A stretch of DNA of 64,000 nt from Polyangiaceae bacterium (lineage in GTDB: Bacteria > Myxococcota_A > Polyangia > Polyangiales > Polyangiaceae), in assembly GCA_025936045.1 (NCBI GenBank), contig JAICUB010000008.1, forward strand, positions 117,389 through 181,388, written 5' to 3'. Below are positions 1-9,190 of this stretch, in pieces. A program made the translations under genes and the position numbers. Below the pieces are notes generated by a model, which did not search any database, was not told where the DNA came from, and saw nothing but the letters and a program-made list of their open reading frames with translations. Within the stretch, counting starts at the first letter, position 1, and each line of letters opens with the position of its first letter.

Positions 1-39
1 CGCCCCCAAACCAGCTCGAGCGAAGCGCCGGAGTGCCGC

Positions 40-519
40 TCACTCGGCGGCGGCGAACGCCGGGTCGGTCGTGAGGGCGCGCAACACGGCGCGCACGGCC
101 GACCGGGCCGTGGATTCCTTGCGAGCTTCTGCCTGTTTCGGCGTCGCGCCGGGTCCGATGATGCCGAGCCCGACCGGCTTGTCGTGACGCAGGGACGTTT
201 CGACGAGCGCTCGTTGCACGACGTGCCCCATCACTTCGCCGTGCAACGTTTCGCCCTTTTCGATGCAGCCGAGAACGACGAGCGCGTCGACCTTTCGCTT
301 CCGTAGCGTGCGTTCGGCCGCGAGCGGCGCTTCGTAACAGCCGGCGACGCGCTGCGTGGACACGATGAGCGCGCCGCCTTGCGCGGCTTCGTCCGACGCG
401 GCGGCGAGCATGACCTCCGTCAACTTCTCGTGAAAGTCGGCAGCAACGATCGCGAGCCTGAGCTTCTGCTTCGATTTCGCCACGCGGGCACCATAATCGG
501 AAAGTCGCGTCCGGAGCAC
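40..519 (-). CDS. ribH: 6,7-dimethyl-8-ribityllumazine synthase
   Basis: Protein reads KLRLAIVAADFHEKLTEVM...VDALVVLGCIEKGETLHGEVMGHVVQRALVETSLRHDKPVGLGII, the lumazine synthase pattern. The true start is probably the internal M/V near VAKSKQKLRL. Confidence 0.88.
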   Translation of the reverse strand: MLRTRLSDYGARVAKSKQKLRLAIVAADFHEKLTEVMLAAASDEAAQGGALIVSTQRVAGCYEAPLAAERTLRKRKVDALVVLGCIEKGETLHGEVMGHVVQRALVETSLRHDKPVGLGIIGPGATPKQAEARKESTARSAVRAVLRALTTDPAFAAAE

Positions 520-624
520 CGTTCGGAAACGAGGGGATTTTCTCGGGACCGAAATTGTATGGGTGCCGCCGTACGCGACGCGCGTCGTGTGCTGCCAGCG
601 CCGGGCGCTTCCGCCGTGACGGCG

Positions 625-1779
625 TTACGTGCGAAAGCTCGCGTGATAGGCGGTGTCTTCGAGCGGGAGGGCGGCCTTGGTGGGATCGAGCGGCGTCGAG
701 CAATCGAGCATGACGGCGAGCTCGTCGGTCCATTTGTCGGGGTGCGGGTTTTCATACGCGCCCGGATGCGGGCCGTGCGTGATGCCGGCGGGATGGTGCG
801 AGAGGCTGCCGGCAGCGACGCCCCGTCGCGACGAGAACGCGGCGTTCGCGTAGAAGAGCACTTCGTCGACGTCGACGGACGAATGCGGATACGGAATCGG
901 GTTCGCGTCGGGGTGAAAGTCGAGCGGCCGCGGCACGAAGCTGCAAACGAGCGCGCCGGGCGCTTCGAACGTCGCGTGCACGGGTGGCGGCAAGTGCACT
1001 TGCCCGACGCGCGCCGAAAACGACGTGATCGGCAGCACGAACGGATAGAGCGCGCCGTCCCAGCCGATCACGTCGAGCGGTGAGTGCGCGCTGCGATAAC
1101 GATGCCACGCGCCGCGTCGCTTCACGACGAGGTCGCGCAGTCCTTCGTCGAGCGGGGCGACCGCCGCGGGGGCCCGAAAATCGCGGTGAGAATAGGGCGC
1201 GTCCATGCGGAGCTGCCCGCTACGGTTGCGGTACGCCGGCGGCAGCCCGAGCACGCCGGCGAACTCGAGCCAGAGCCACGCTTGCGTGAGGCCCGGCGCC
1301 GGCAGAAAGCGATGCAGGGTGCCCTTCGGCACGCACACGTAGTCGCCGCGCTCGAACGCGACGTCGCCGAAGACGCTGCGGAGCACGCCCGCCCCTTCTT
1401 GCACGAAAAAGAGCTCGTCGCCGTCGGCGTTCGAGAAGTAGTGAGCGTCGGGGGCGATCGGCTTGAGGAATCCGATCGTCACGTCACGGTTCACGAGCAA
1501 CGCGGTGCGCGCGCTCGCGCTGGTCGCTCCGTGCGGCAATTCGAGACAGCGATAATGGCGGCGCAAGAGCGCGCGGGACGGCGAGAGCTCGACCGGGTGC
1601 GGCGTCGTCTCGAGCGGCACGGGCTCGGCCTCGTGCGGCCGGTGCTGGTGATACAGGATGGAAAACGCGCCGTCGAAACCCGAACGCGTGAGGCACTCCT
1701 CGTAAATCACCGCGCCGTCGACGCGCTGGCGAAGGTGCGGTTTTTTCGGCACGTGCCCGAGCGCCCGGCGCTCGAGCAT
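625..1779 (-). CDS. hmgA: homogentisate 1,2-dioxygenase
   Basis: Cupin-type HGD features (ILYHQHRPHEAEP, FVQEGAGVLRSVFGDVAFERGDYVCVPKGTLHRF, HPAGITHGPHPGAYE); abuts hppD. Confidence 0.9.
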   Translation of the reverse strand: MLERRALGHVPKKPHLRQRVDGAVIYEECLTRSGFDGAFSILYHQHRPHEAEPVPLETTPHPVELSPSRALLRRHYRCLELPHGATSASARTALLVNRDVTIGFLKPIAPDAHYFSNADGDELFFVQEGAGVLRSVFGDVAFERGDYVCVPKGTLHRFLPAPGLTQAWLWLEFAGVLGLPPAYRNRSGQLRMDAPYSHRDFRAPAAVAPLDEGLRDLVVKRRGAWHRYRSAHSPLDVIGWDGALYPFVLPITSFSARVGQVHLPPPVHATFEAPGALVCSFVPRPLDFHPDANPIPYPHSSVDVDEVLFYANAAFSSRRGVAAGSLSHHPAGITHGPHPGAYENPHPDKWTDELAVMLDCSTPLDPTKAALPLEDTAYHASFRT

Positions 1780-2940
1780 CTAGATCGAGCTCCCGTGATT
1801 GTGATTCTGCTCTTGCTCGATGCTTTCGAAGAGCGCGCGAAAGTTGCCGGCGCCGAACCCCTGATCCCCACGGCGCTGAATGAGCTCGTAGAAGAACGGG
1901 CCGGCCTCTGCGTTGCCGTGGAGGTTCGCCGAGTCCTTCAGGAAGATTTGGAGGAGGTAGCGGCCCGGTCCGTCACCGTCGACCAAGATGCCGAGCTCCT
2001 CGAGCTCGTCCAGTCGCTCCTTGATGCTGCCGATGCCCGAGCTCCGCAGCCGTTCGGGCAGCATGCGATAGTACGCGGAGGGCGAGGGCATGAACTCGAC
2101 GCCGCGGCCGCGCAGTCCGCGAACCGCGCGCGTCACGTCCCCGAGCGCGAGCGCGACGTGCTGCACGCCGTCCCCGCGATGCTCCTCGTGGAACACGTTG
2201 ATCTGCGAGGCCTTGAAGTTCGGCCGATAGGGTTCGTTGTTCGCGAACTTCACGCCGCTCAGCGGGTCCCACATCACGATCGAGCGCAGGCCCGAGCCGT
2301 GCTCGTCCACGCGGTGGCTCACGTCGTCGGTGTGGAACTCGACGTGCCAGAAGCGCTCGAAGCCGAGCACGTGCTCCAGCCACAGGATCGCCGGCGCCAT
2401 CGTCTCGAAGTTCGCCGTCACGTGGTCGAAGTGCGTGAAGCCGAACGCGTTGCGTCCGCCGCGTGCTTGTTCGTGACGCACGAAGCCGGGATACAGCGGG
2501 CCCGCGCCGTGGCGTTCGACGAAGCGAAAGGTCGTGTCGCCGAAGGGGGTCGTGATCAGAAAAGTTTTGACGAGCCCTTCGACGGTTTCGGTCGCGACGA
2601 CCTCGTGCACGGGCGTCCCGCCGCGCCCCTCCAAGAGCTCGAACGCGCGATCGGCGCTCTCGACTTCGAGAATGATGCTGCCGATGCCGTCCGGGTGCTT
2701 CTGGAGGTAGCGGTGCGCGCGCCCGCCGACGCCGACCGGTGTCGAGCACACGACGCGACAGCCGCCCGCTTCGAACACGGACGCGCGCTGGTGCCCGCCT
2801 TCCACGAGCTCGACGCCGCTCTCCCCGATCTCGGCGAAGTCGAGCTTCTCCGTGTAAAAGCGCCTGCTGCGCTCGAGATCGTGCACGTAGTAGTGCAGCG
2901 CCTCGATGCGCCGAATGCCGAGCGGTGCGAGCGCAGGCAT
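1780..2940 (-). CDS. hppD: 4-hydroxyphenylpyruvate dioxygenase
   Basis: VOC/glyoxalase-fold HPPD: FTHFDHVTANFETM, QHVALALGDVTRAV, C-terminal GRYLLQIFLKD...PFFYELIQRRGDQGFGAGNFRALFESIE. Confidence 0.93.
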   Translation of the reverse strand: MPALAPLGIRRIEALHYYVHDLERSRRFYTEKLDFAEIGESGVELVEGGHQRASVFEAGGCRVVCSTPVGVGGRAHRYLQKHPDGIGSIILEVESADRAFELLEGRGGTPVHEVVATETVEGLVKTFLITTPFGDTTFRFVERHGAGPLYPGFVRHEQARGGRNAFGFTHFDHVTANFETMAPAILWLEHVLGFERFWHVEFHTDDVSHRVDEHGSGLRSIVMWDPLSGVKFANNEPYRPNFKASQINVFHEEHRGDGVQHVALALGDVTRAVRGLRGRGVEFMPSPSAYYRMLPERLRSSGIGSIKERLDELEELGILVDGDGPGRYLLQIFLKDSANLHGNAEAGPFFYELIQRRGDQGFGAGNFRALFESIEQEQNHNHGSSI

Positions 2941-3017
2941 ACGCGGAGTATACGCCGAGCGGCGCGAAGATGCCCGGATTCGCGCGCGTGGAGCTGCCCC
3001 GAACGTCCGGGGGCTCG

Positions 3018-5447
3018 CTATTTCCTACTTGCCCCGCCCCGCGTCACGATCCTCGAAATTGCTTCATTGAACTTCTTCGCCTCCTCCGCGCACGGCGCTG
3101 GGCACGCTTCTTTCTTCTTTTTCCCGCAACCCTTCTTCGCGCCGGTCGCGAGCGGCGCGAGGATCGCGATGCTGCGATCGTCGCCGCGCTCGGCGACGCG
3201 CTTCAAGAGCGGAACCTTGGCGGCGCACGTCTGTGCGAGCCGTAAGTCGTAGGCGACGGAGAGCGCCGGCGACTCGCGCTGCCGGATGACGGACGTGGCG
3301 AGCAGCGCTTGCGCTTGCTTCGTCGTCTTGACGTCGTTGAGCATGAGCTCGTAGAGCAAGTCGGGCCCCGCGCTGCCCATGTGAGCGGTCATCGCGTCGA
3401 TCGCGAGCTTCGAAGCTTGGCCCGGAACGCTCGCGGCCTTTTTCACGAGAAAGCGCAGGTCGGGGTCTGCGGTCGCCTCGGGCGCGGCGTCGAACAGGCG
3501 AGTCGCGACGCTCATGGCGTCGGGCAGGCCGGTCGAGCGGCTCGCGAACGCCATCACGAGCGGCTTGAGCACCGCGGGGTCCTTCGGGTACGCCTCCGCG
3601 AGCGGGATCAAGCCGTCCGCGCCGAGCGCGACCGCCCGCGCGAGCTCGTCCGTGGGCGCGTGCGCGACCGCTGACGAGGCCGAAGCCGGCGCAGGATTCG
3701 GTACCGGTTCCGGCGCAGCGACGCTCGACGGGGACGCGGCCTTCGCCGGCGCGCGCGGCGGCGGTTCTTCCGGCGCGAGGGCCGTCGCCGGCTCCCGTGC
3801 CGCGCCCTTCAGCTGCGGCGAACGCCCGCGCCAGACGAAGCCGGCGTAAATGATGAACAGACAGACGACGGCGCCCGCGAACGTGAGCACCGGCGTCACG
3901 CGCCGCAAAATGCCGGAGCTTTGCCGCTCGATGCCGATGCGCGCGCCGCTGATTCCGCTCGTCACGAGCGCGATCGCGAGGAACAAGAGGTTCCAACCCG
4001 GCCAGGCCTGGCCCGATGTGTGACCGAGCCAGCGCAGCGTGAAAATGCGCCCGACCACGTCGTCGAGGAAGTGAACGGCGATGGCGGCGAAGCCGTAGCT
4101 CAGGACGCCCGCCGTGACCGCGCCGCGCAGCGCGTGAAGCAGGCCGAGCACCCGCGCGTGGTTGCCCCACACCGTGCGCCGCAAGCGCGCGAAGAGCACG
4201 AGCGTCGGTGTGATGAGCGTGCCGACGACCGCGGCGAGGAAGAGCGCCACCTCGGGGCGCGTGAACGTGAGCTTGCCGGTCACGAGCTCGAGCGCCGGCA
4301 GCGTGCTCGAGATGCCGGCGATGAGCAGTCCGAGCGCGAGTATGCCGTAGAAAATGAGCCGCGGGCGCGCCGTGCTCACCGCGCGCGCGTCGGCCTCGAG
4401 CAGCGAGCGCGACGAACGCTGCGCCGCGCGCGCCCCCGGGCCGTCGTCTTCCACGATTTCGAGCTCGTCCGACGCCAAAAACGGCTCGAGCGCGCGCCGG
4501 AGCTCGCCCATCGTCTGGTAGCGCTCTTCGCGGCGGCGTGACATCGCGCGCTGGATCACGAGCTCGAGATTCTCCGGCACGGCGGGGTTGATCGTGCGTG
4601 CGCGCGGCGGCTCTTGCGAGAGCACCGCGAGCACGACGGCCTGCAGCGTGTCCGCTTCGAACGGCGGCCGCCCGCACACGCTCGCGAAGAGCACGGCGCC
4701 GAGGCCGTACACGTCCGTGCGCGGATCCACGCCCGTGCCGTCGGCCTGCTCGGGCGCCATGTAGGCGGGCGTGCCCATGATCATGCCGCTCTGCGTGAGC
4801 TGCGTGCCCGGCGCGTCGACGAAGCGCGACAAGCCGAAATCGAGCACGCGGACAGCCGGGCGCGGCGTCATCACGCCGTGCTCGTTCGCGAGCAAAAACA
4901 CGTTGTGCGGCTTCAAATCGCGATGAACGACGCCGCGCGCGTGCGCCGCCTCGAGCGCCTTGCACACCTGCACGACGATGTGCGCCGCTTCCGCGACGGC
5001 GAGCGGCCCGTGCGTCGCGATCTCGTCGGCGACGTCGTGGCCGATCAGATACTCGCACACGAGGTACGAGTGGCCGTCGGGGGTCGTATCGACGTCGTAG
5101 ACCCCGACGACGTTTGCGTGCGAAATGCAGGCGGCCGCTTCGGCTTCACGCCGGAAGCGTGTGACCACCTCGGGGTTCCGCGTAAATTCGGGCCTGAGCA
5201 CCTTGATCGCGAATTGCTTGCTCGGGATGCGCGTGTGTCGCGCACGATAGACGCGACCCATCCCGCCCTCGCCGAGCACGGACTCGAGCACGTAGGTGCC
5301 GTTCAGGTTCTTACCGACGAGGTCGTCCTCGTCGCTCGAGAGCGACGCGGCGGAGGACAACGGCGCGCGCGAGGTCGGTTCCTTCTCGACGACGGCAACG
5401 GCGCCGCCGCGCTTGAACGATGGGAACCACTTGGGCATCGCGCACAA
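3018..5447 (-). CDS. Hanks-type serine/threonine protein kinase with C-terminal membrane and Pro/Ala-rich region
   Basis: Kinase motifs GEGGMGRVYRA, VVHRDLKPHN, VLDFGLSR, GTPAYMAPEQ; hydrophobic segments after the kinase domain. Confidence 0.92.
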   Translation of the reverse strand: MCAMPKWFPSFKRGGAVAVVEKEPTSRAPLSSAASLSSDEDDLVGKNLNGTYVLESVLGEGGMGRVYRARHTRIPSKQFAIKVLRPEFTRNPEVVTRFRREAEAAACISHANVVGVYDVDTTPDGHSYLVCEYLIGHDVADEIATHGPLAVAEAAHIVVQVCKALEAAHARGVVHRDLKPHNVFLLANEHGVMTPRPAVRVLDFGLSRFVDAPGTQLTQSGMIMGTPAYMAPEQADGTGVDPRTDVYGLGAVLFASVCGRPPFEADTLQAVVLAVLSQEPPRARTINPAVPENLELVIQRAMSRRREERYQTMGELRRALEPFLASDELEIVEDDGPGARAAQRSSRSLLEADARAVSTARPRLIFYGILALGLLIAGISSTLPALELVTGKLTFTRPEVALFLAAVVGTLITPTLVLFARLRRTVWGNHARVLGLLHALRGAVTAGVLSYGFAAIAVHFLDDVVGRIFTLRWLGHTSGQAWPGWNLLFLAIALVTSGISGARIGIERQSSGILRRVTPVLTFAGAVVCLFIIYAGFVWRGRSPQLKGAAREPATALAPEEPPPRAPAKAASPSSVAAPEPVPNPAPASASSAVAHAPTDELARAVALGADGLIPLAEAYPKDPAVLKPLVMAFASRSTGLPDAMSVATRLFDAAPEATADPDLRFLVKKAASVPGQASKLAIDAMTAHMGSAGPDLLYELMLNDVKTTKQAQALLATSVIRQRESPALSVAYDLRLAQTCAAKVPLLKRVAERGDDRSIAILAPLATGAKKGCGKKKKEACPAPCAEEAKKFNEAISRIVTRGGASRK

Positions 5448-5503
5448 GGTCGAGGGTCACCCAGTTTACCGATCGTCTCCGCTATCAGCCATCCCGCGCG
5501 CAC

Positions 5504-6143
5504 TCAGGCGGCAGGCTCGCGATCCGGCTGTACGTTCGGGTGAGCAGACTGGAATTCGGCGAGCGTGGAGCATTCCGCGTCGACTCGACGAAGCGTCGGG
5601 AACGGCCCGAGATCGACGTCGAACCGGCGTGCCGAATACATCTGGGGCACCAAATAAATGTCGGCCAACGTCACACCATCACGCACCAAAAAGCGCCCGG
5701 CGGATGCTCCGGCCAGCGCTTCGAGGGCGCCGAGCCCGCGTTCGATGGCGCGCCTACGGAAGGCGACGACGTCGAAGTTCGATTGCTCGAGCTCCCGCTG
5801 CAGCGACAAGTTTTGCGACGGTTGAATCCCGGAGTTGACGATCTCGGCGAGTTGGCGCGCGCGCGCGGTCGGCGGGCGCCGCGGGCAAGAGCGGCCGCTC
5901 GGGAAACCGCTCCTCGAGATATTCGATGATCGCCATCGACTGGGTGAGTCGGAAGAGCTTGCCGTCCTCTTCGAGCTCGAGCACCGGCACCTGGGACAGC
6001 GGGTTCAGCTCGCGATATTCCTCGGTGCGCTGCTCGCCGCGCAGGAGGTGCACGGGCTTCGTCTCGTGCGGCAACGCCTTGAGCGCGAGGGCGATGCGGA
6101 CACGCCAAGCCGAGCTGCTCCGCCAATAGCCGTAAAGCTTCAT
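5504..6143 (-). pseudogene. maiA: maleylacetoacetate isomerase (GST family), split by a frameshift at a (GC)n tract
   Basis: N-part ORF 5754..6143 (MKLYGYWRSSSAWRVRIALALK...) and C-part ORF 5504..5809 join as ...DRARA|RQLAEIVNSGIQPSQNLSLQRELEQ... if 1 nt is removed or 2 nt added in the GC tract at 5855-5867. May be an assembly or sequencing error. Confidence 0.82.
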
Positions 6144-7114
6144 TCAATCACCGTTTGCTCGATCGCGCCGCAGGGGCCGTCTCCGTGCTCGTCCAAGAGC
6201 TCGATCCGAATGCGATCGTTCTTTTTTAGGTAGGCGGTCGTGGGTGCGCCGTGTGCGATCGTCTCGAGCGCGCGCCGTTCCACGAGACACGAAACTCCGC
6301 GCTCGGGTGCGGCGTTCGACACCGTGCCGCTGCCGAGCACCGTGCCCGCGGCGAACGCGCGCGTCCTCGCGATGTGCTCGATCAAATCCGCGAACGAGAA
6401 GTGCATCTCGGGGCCCGTCTCGGTGTCGCCCGCGACGGCGCCGTTCAGCGTCGAGCGAAGGCGCATGAACACCCGGCCGTCGCGCCAGGCGGCTCCGAGC
6501 TCGTCGGGAGTCACCGCGAACGGCCCGAAGGCCGTCGCGGGCTTCGCCTGAAAGAAGCCGAACCCCTTGGCGAGCTCGGCGGAGACGAGCCCGCGGTAGG
6601 TCACGTCGTTGGCGATCATGACGAGCCGAATTGCGCGTTCCGCTGCGGCCGCGCGCGTCCCCCGCGCCACGTCGCCGAGCACCACCGCGATTTCGGCCTC
6701 GAAATCGAGTCCCCACGCCGGATCGCCCAGGGTTATCGGCTCCGTCGGCGCGAGCAGCACGCTCGAGCCGCCCTGGTAGACGAGCGGGTTCGTGAGTAGG
6801 TCGGCGGGCGGCTCCGCGCCGCGCGCCTTGCGCACGAGCCGCACGTGGTTCGGGTAGGCGGAGCCGTCCACCCATTCGTACGCGCGGGGCAGCGGCGCCG
6901 CGAGCTCCTTCACGTCGAGCGGCTCGCCGAACGCCGCGTCCGTCTCGAGGCGCGTCGCGAGCGCTTCGAGGCCGTCGCGCGAGCGCTCCCAGGTGTCGAG
7001 CGCTCGCTGCAGCGTCGGTGCAACGGAGACGGCGGAGGCGCGGCGATCCCCCGCCTTGGCCACCACGACGAGCGCGCCGTCGCGCGAGCCGTCCCGGAGC
7101 GTCGCGAGCCGCAT
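6140..7114 (-). CDS. fahA: fumarylacetoacetate hydrolase family protein
   Basis: MRLATLRDGSRDGALVVV...LDFEAEIAVVLGDV...LVMIANDVTYRGL...GFGFFQAKPATAFGPFAVTP. Stop overlaps the maiA start (ATGA). The longer ORF to 8272 is antisense to phhA and is not supported upstream of 7114. Confidence 0.9.
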   Translation of the reverse strand: MRLATLRDGSRDGALVVVAKAGDRRASAVSVAPTLQRALDTWERSRDGLEALATRLETDAAFGEPLDVKELAAPLPRAYEWVDGSAYPNHVRLVRKARGAEPPADLLTNPLVYQGGSSVLLAPTEPITLGDPAWGLDFEAEIAVVLGDVARGTRAAAAERAIRLVMIANDVTYRGLVSAELAKGFGFFQAKPATAFGPFAVTPDELGAAWRDGRVFMRLRSTLNGAVAGDTETGPEMHFSFADLIEHIARTRAFAAGTVLGSGTVSNAAPERGVSCLVERRALETIAHGAPTTAYLKKNDRIRIELLDEHGDGPCGAIEQTVIE

Positions 7115-7216
7115 GCCGCGCAGCGTAACGCTCCGGGGCGGTCCCGCCAATGGCTCGCAGCGGCCCGGGTTCGAGGCCCGCGGGCGGTCCGCAGGAACGG
7201 AAGCTAGAATTCGAAC

Positions 7217-8941
7217 GTGCCGAGCGACTTTCCACGCGTGCCCGCTCACCTCCGGCGTTTCGTCGTGGAGCAGGACTACGCGCAGTATTCGGCGGTCGAT
7301 CAAGCGGTGTGGCGCTTCGTGCTCTTGCAGATGCGCGGCCGTCTCGCCGAGAAGGCGCACCCCGCGTACCGCGAAGGCCTGACGGCGACGGGTATCTCGG
7401 TCGAGCGCATCCCGAGCATCGCGGAGATGAACGAACGTCTGTCGCGCTTCGGCTGGGGCGCGGTGTGCGTCGACGGCTTCATTCCGCCGCGCGCGTTCCA
7501 GGAGTTTCAAGCACGCGGCCTTTTGCCGATAGCGGCCGACATGCGCACGCGCGAGCACATCGCGTACACGCCCGCGCCGGACATCATTCACGAAGGCGCG
7601 GGCCACGCGCCGATCCTCACCGAGCCGGCGTACGCCGCTTATCTCCGGCGTATCGGCGAGGTCGGCAAGCGCGCCTTCACCGTGCCCGAAGAGGATCGCG
7701 TGTTCCAGGCGAGCTACCTCCTCAGCGAAGCGAAGGAGGATCCGAGCGCGAGCCCGGAACGCGTCGCCCGCGTCGAGCGCGAGCTCACGGACGCCGTCGC
7801 GAGCGTGCCCGAAGACAGCGAAGGAGCCTGGCTTTCGCGGCTTTACTGGTGGACGGCGGAGTACGGACTCGTCGGCGAGCTCTCGAACTACCGCATGTAC
7901 GGCGCGGGTCTCTTGTCGTCGCTCGGCGAGAGCCACTCGTGCCACGCGCCGAGCGTGAAGAAGCGCCGGCTCGACGAGACGTGCATTCACGTGGGCTACG
8001 ACATCACGCGGCCGCAGCCCGAGCTCTTCGTCGCGCGCGACTTCGAGCATTTGCACGAAGTGCTCGACCGCGTTTCGAAGCTGCTCGCCGCGGAGCTCGG
8101 CGGCGCGCTCGCGCTCGAACGCGCAGAGCGGAGTCAGGAGCTCGCGAGCTTGCGCTTCTCGTCCGGCGCGTGGGCGCTCGGCGTCTTGCGGGCGGTCGGA
8201 CCGAGCTTCGCGGAGCCGGCCTGGCTCGAGCTCGGAGGGTCCGTCGCCTTCGCGTGGGACGGCCTCATCCACGAGCGGCAGCGCGCGCTACGGCCCGAAG
8301 ACGCCATCTTGGTGACCGGCCCGCTCGCGAGCGGCGCGCGGCTCGAGACGCTCGACGAACACGCGCTCGCGGCGCTCGGCGCGGCTGGTCGCGCGACATT
8401 TCGCTTCCGAAGCGCCGCAAACGTCAGCGGTGTCGTGCGCCGGAGCGTGCGTGACGAGGACGGCCGCTTGCTCCACGTCGAGCTCACGGACGCGCGGCTC
8501 GAGCTGCCGGGCCGCGCTCCCGTCGAGCTCGCGGAATATGCGCTCGTGCCGCTCGGCGACTTTTTGACGGCGCATGCGGGCGCCGTCGATCCGACGTACC
8601 ACGCGGAGACCTCGTTTCCGCACGTGCGCGTGCCGAAGCCGCGCATCTTGCCCGCGCGCGAGCAGGCGCTCACGCGGCTGTACGAGCGCGTCGGCGCGGC
8701 GCCCCGTGCGCCCGCAGCGCTCGCCGAGCTCACGAGCGTTCACGACGAGCTCGTGCGCGTCTATCCCGACGAATGGTTGCTCCGCTGGAACCTGCTCGAG
8801 CGGGCGCTACAAATCCCCGCTGCCGCGCCGTTCGCGCGCGGGCTCGCCGCCGAGCTCGAAACGCTGGAGGTTCGCTTCGAGCGACGCGAGCCGATCGCCA
8901 TGGGCCTCGGGTACCTGCAGTCGCGTCTCGTCACGGTTTGA
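7217..8941 (+). CDS. phhA: aromatic amino acid hydroxylase (phenylalanine 4-monooxygenase-like), long form with ~300-aa C-terminal extension
   Basis: RIPSIAEMNERLSRFGWGAVCVDGFIPPRAFQEFQARGLLPIA...TPAPDIIHEGAGHAPILTEPAYAAYL, the catalytic core of the pterin-dependent hydroxylases. GTG start; divergent from fahA. Confidence 0.85.
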   Translation: MPSDFPRVPAHLRRFVVEQDYAQYSAVDQAVWRFVLLQMRGRLAEKAHPAYREGLTATGISVERIPSIAEMNERLSRFGWGAVCVDGFIPPRAFQEFQARGLLPIAADMRTREHIAYTPAPDIIHEGAGHAPILTEPAYAAYLRRIGEVGKRAFTVPEEDRVFQASYLLSEAKEDPSASPERVARVERELTDAVASVPEDSEGAWLSRLYWWTAEYGLVGELSNYRMYGAGLLSSLGESHSCHAPSVKKRRLDETCIHVGYDITRPQPELFVARDFEHLHEVLDRVSKLLAAELGGALALERAERSQELASLRFSSGAWALGVLRAVGPSFAEPAWLELGGSVAFAWDGLIHERQRALRPEDAILVTGPLASGARLETLDEHALAALGAAGRATFRFRSAANVSGVVRRSVRDEDGRLLHVELTDARLELPGRAPVELAEYALVPLGDFLTAHAGAVDPTYHAETSFPHVRVPKPRILPAREQALTRLYERVGAAPRAPAALAELTSVHDELVRVYPDEWLLRWNLLERALQIPAAAPFARGLAAELETLEVRFERREPIAMGLGYLQSRLVTV

Positions 8942-9025
8942 GCTCGGGGGTCGGCTGGAACGGCGCGAGCCGGCGGTTTCTGCGGGCGCGAAACCACGAC
9001 CGCCGCCAAATCAAAAAAATAGCGA

Positions 9026-9082
9026 CTAGTGCTGTGTCCCCAAAATTGCGATGCAATTCTTGGGAGCGTGGCTGCGCACTAG
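9026..9082. repeat. nested imperfect inverted repeat between convergent genes
   Basis: Outer arms ctagtgc (9026-9032) / gcactag (9076-9082); inner stem cccaaaattgc (9039-9049) / gcaattcttggg (9053-9064), loop gat. Confidence 0.7.
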
Positions 9083-9118
9083 CTTGTTTCTGGGGGCGTG
9101 CCCGTCGTGCCCGCCCCC

Positions 9119-9137
9119 GCACGCGCTTCGCGCGTGC
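9119..9137. terminator. GC-rich perfect hairpin (possible bidirectional terminator)
   Basis: gcacgcgc-ttc-gcgcgtgc, 8-bp perfect stem between the 3' ends of phhA (+) and dinB (-). A second stem ggggg​cg (9092-9098) / cgccccc (9112-9118) lies beside it. No U-tract. Confidence 0.4.
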
Positions 9138-9173
9138 CCAGTGCCGCCTCGAATGCATCGTTACTTACGGGAC

Positions 9174-9190
9174 GCGGCACTAGGTGCCGC
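9174..9190. terminator. perfect palindrome overlapping the dinB stop codon
   Basis: gcggcac-tag-gtgccgc, 7-bp stem, spanning the dinB stop at 9180-9182. Confidence 0.35.

Noticed and set aside
1084-3252. 722-aa plus-strand ORF opposite hmgA/hppD
   Set aside because: Arg/His/Glu/Val-rich shadow of well-supported dioxygenase genes; no recognisable domain.
7115-8272. N-terminal 386 aa of the 6140..8272 ORF
   Set aside because: Antisense to phhA; the FAH homology begins at MRLATLRDG (7114).
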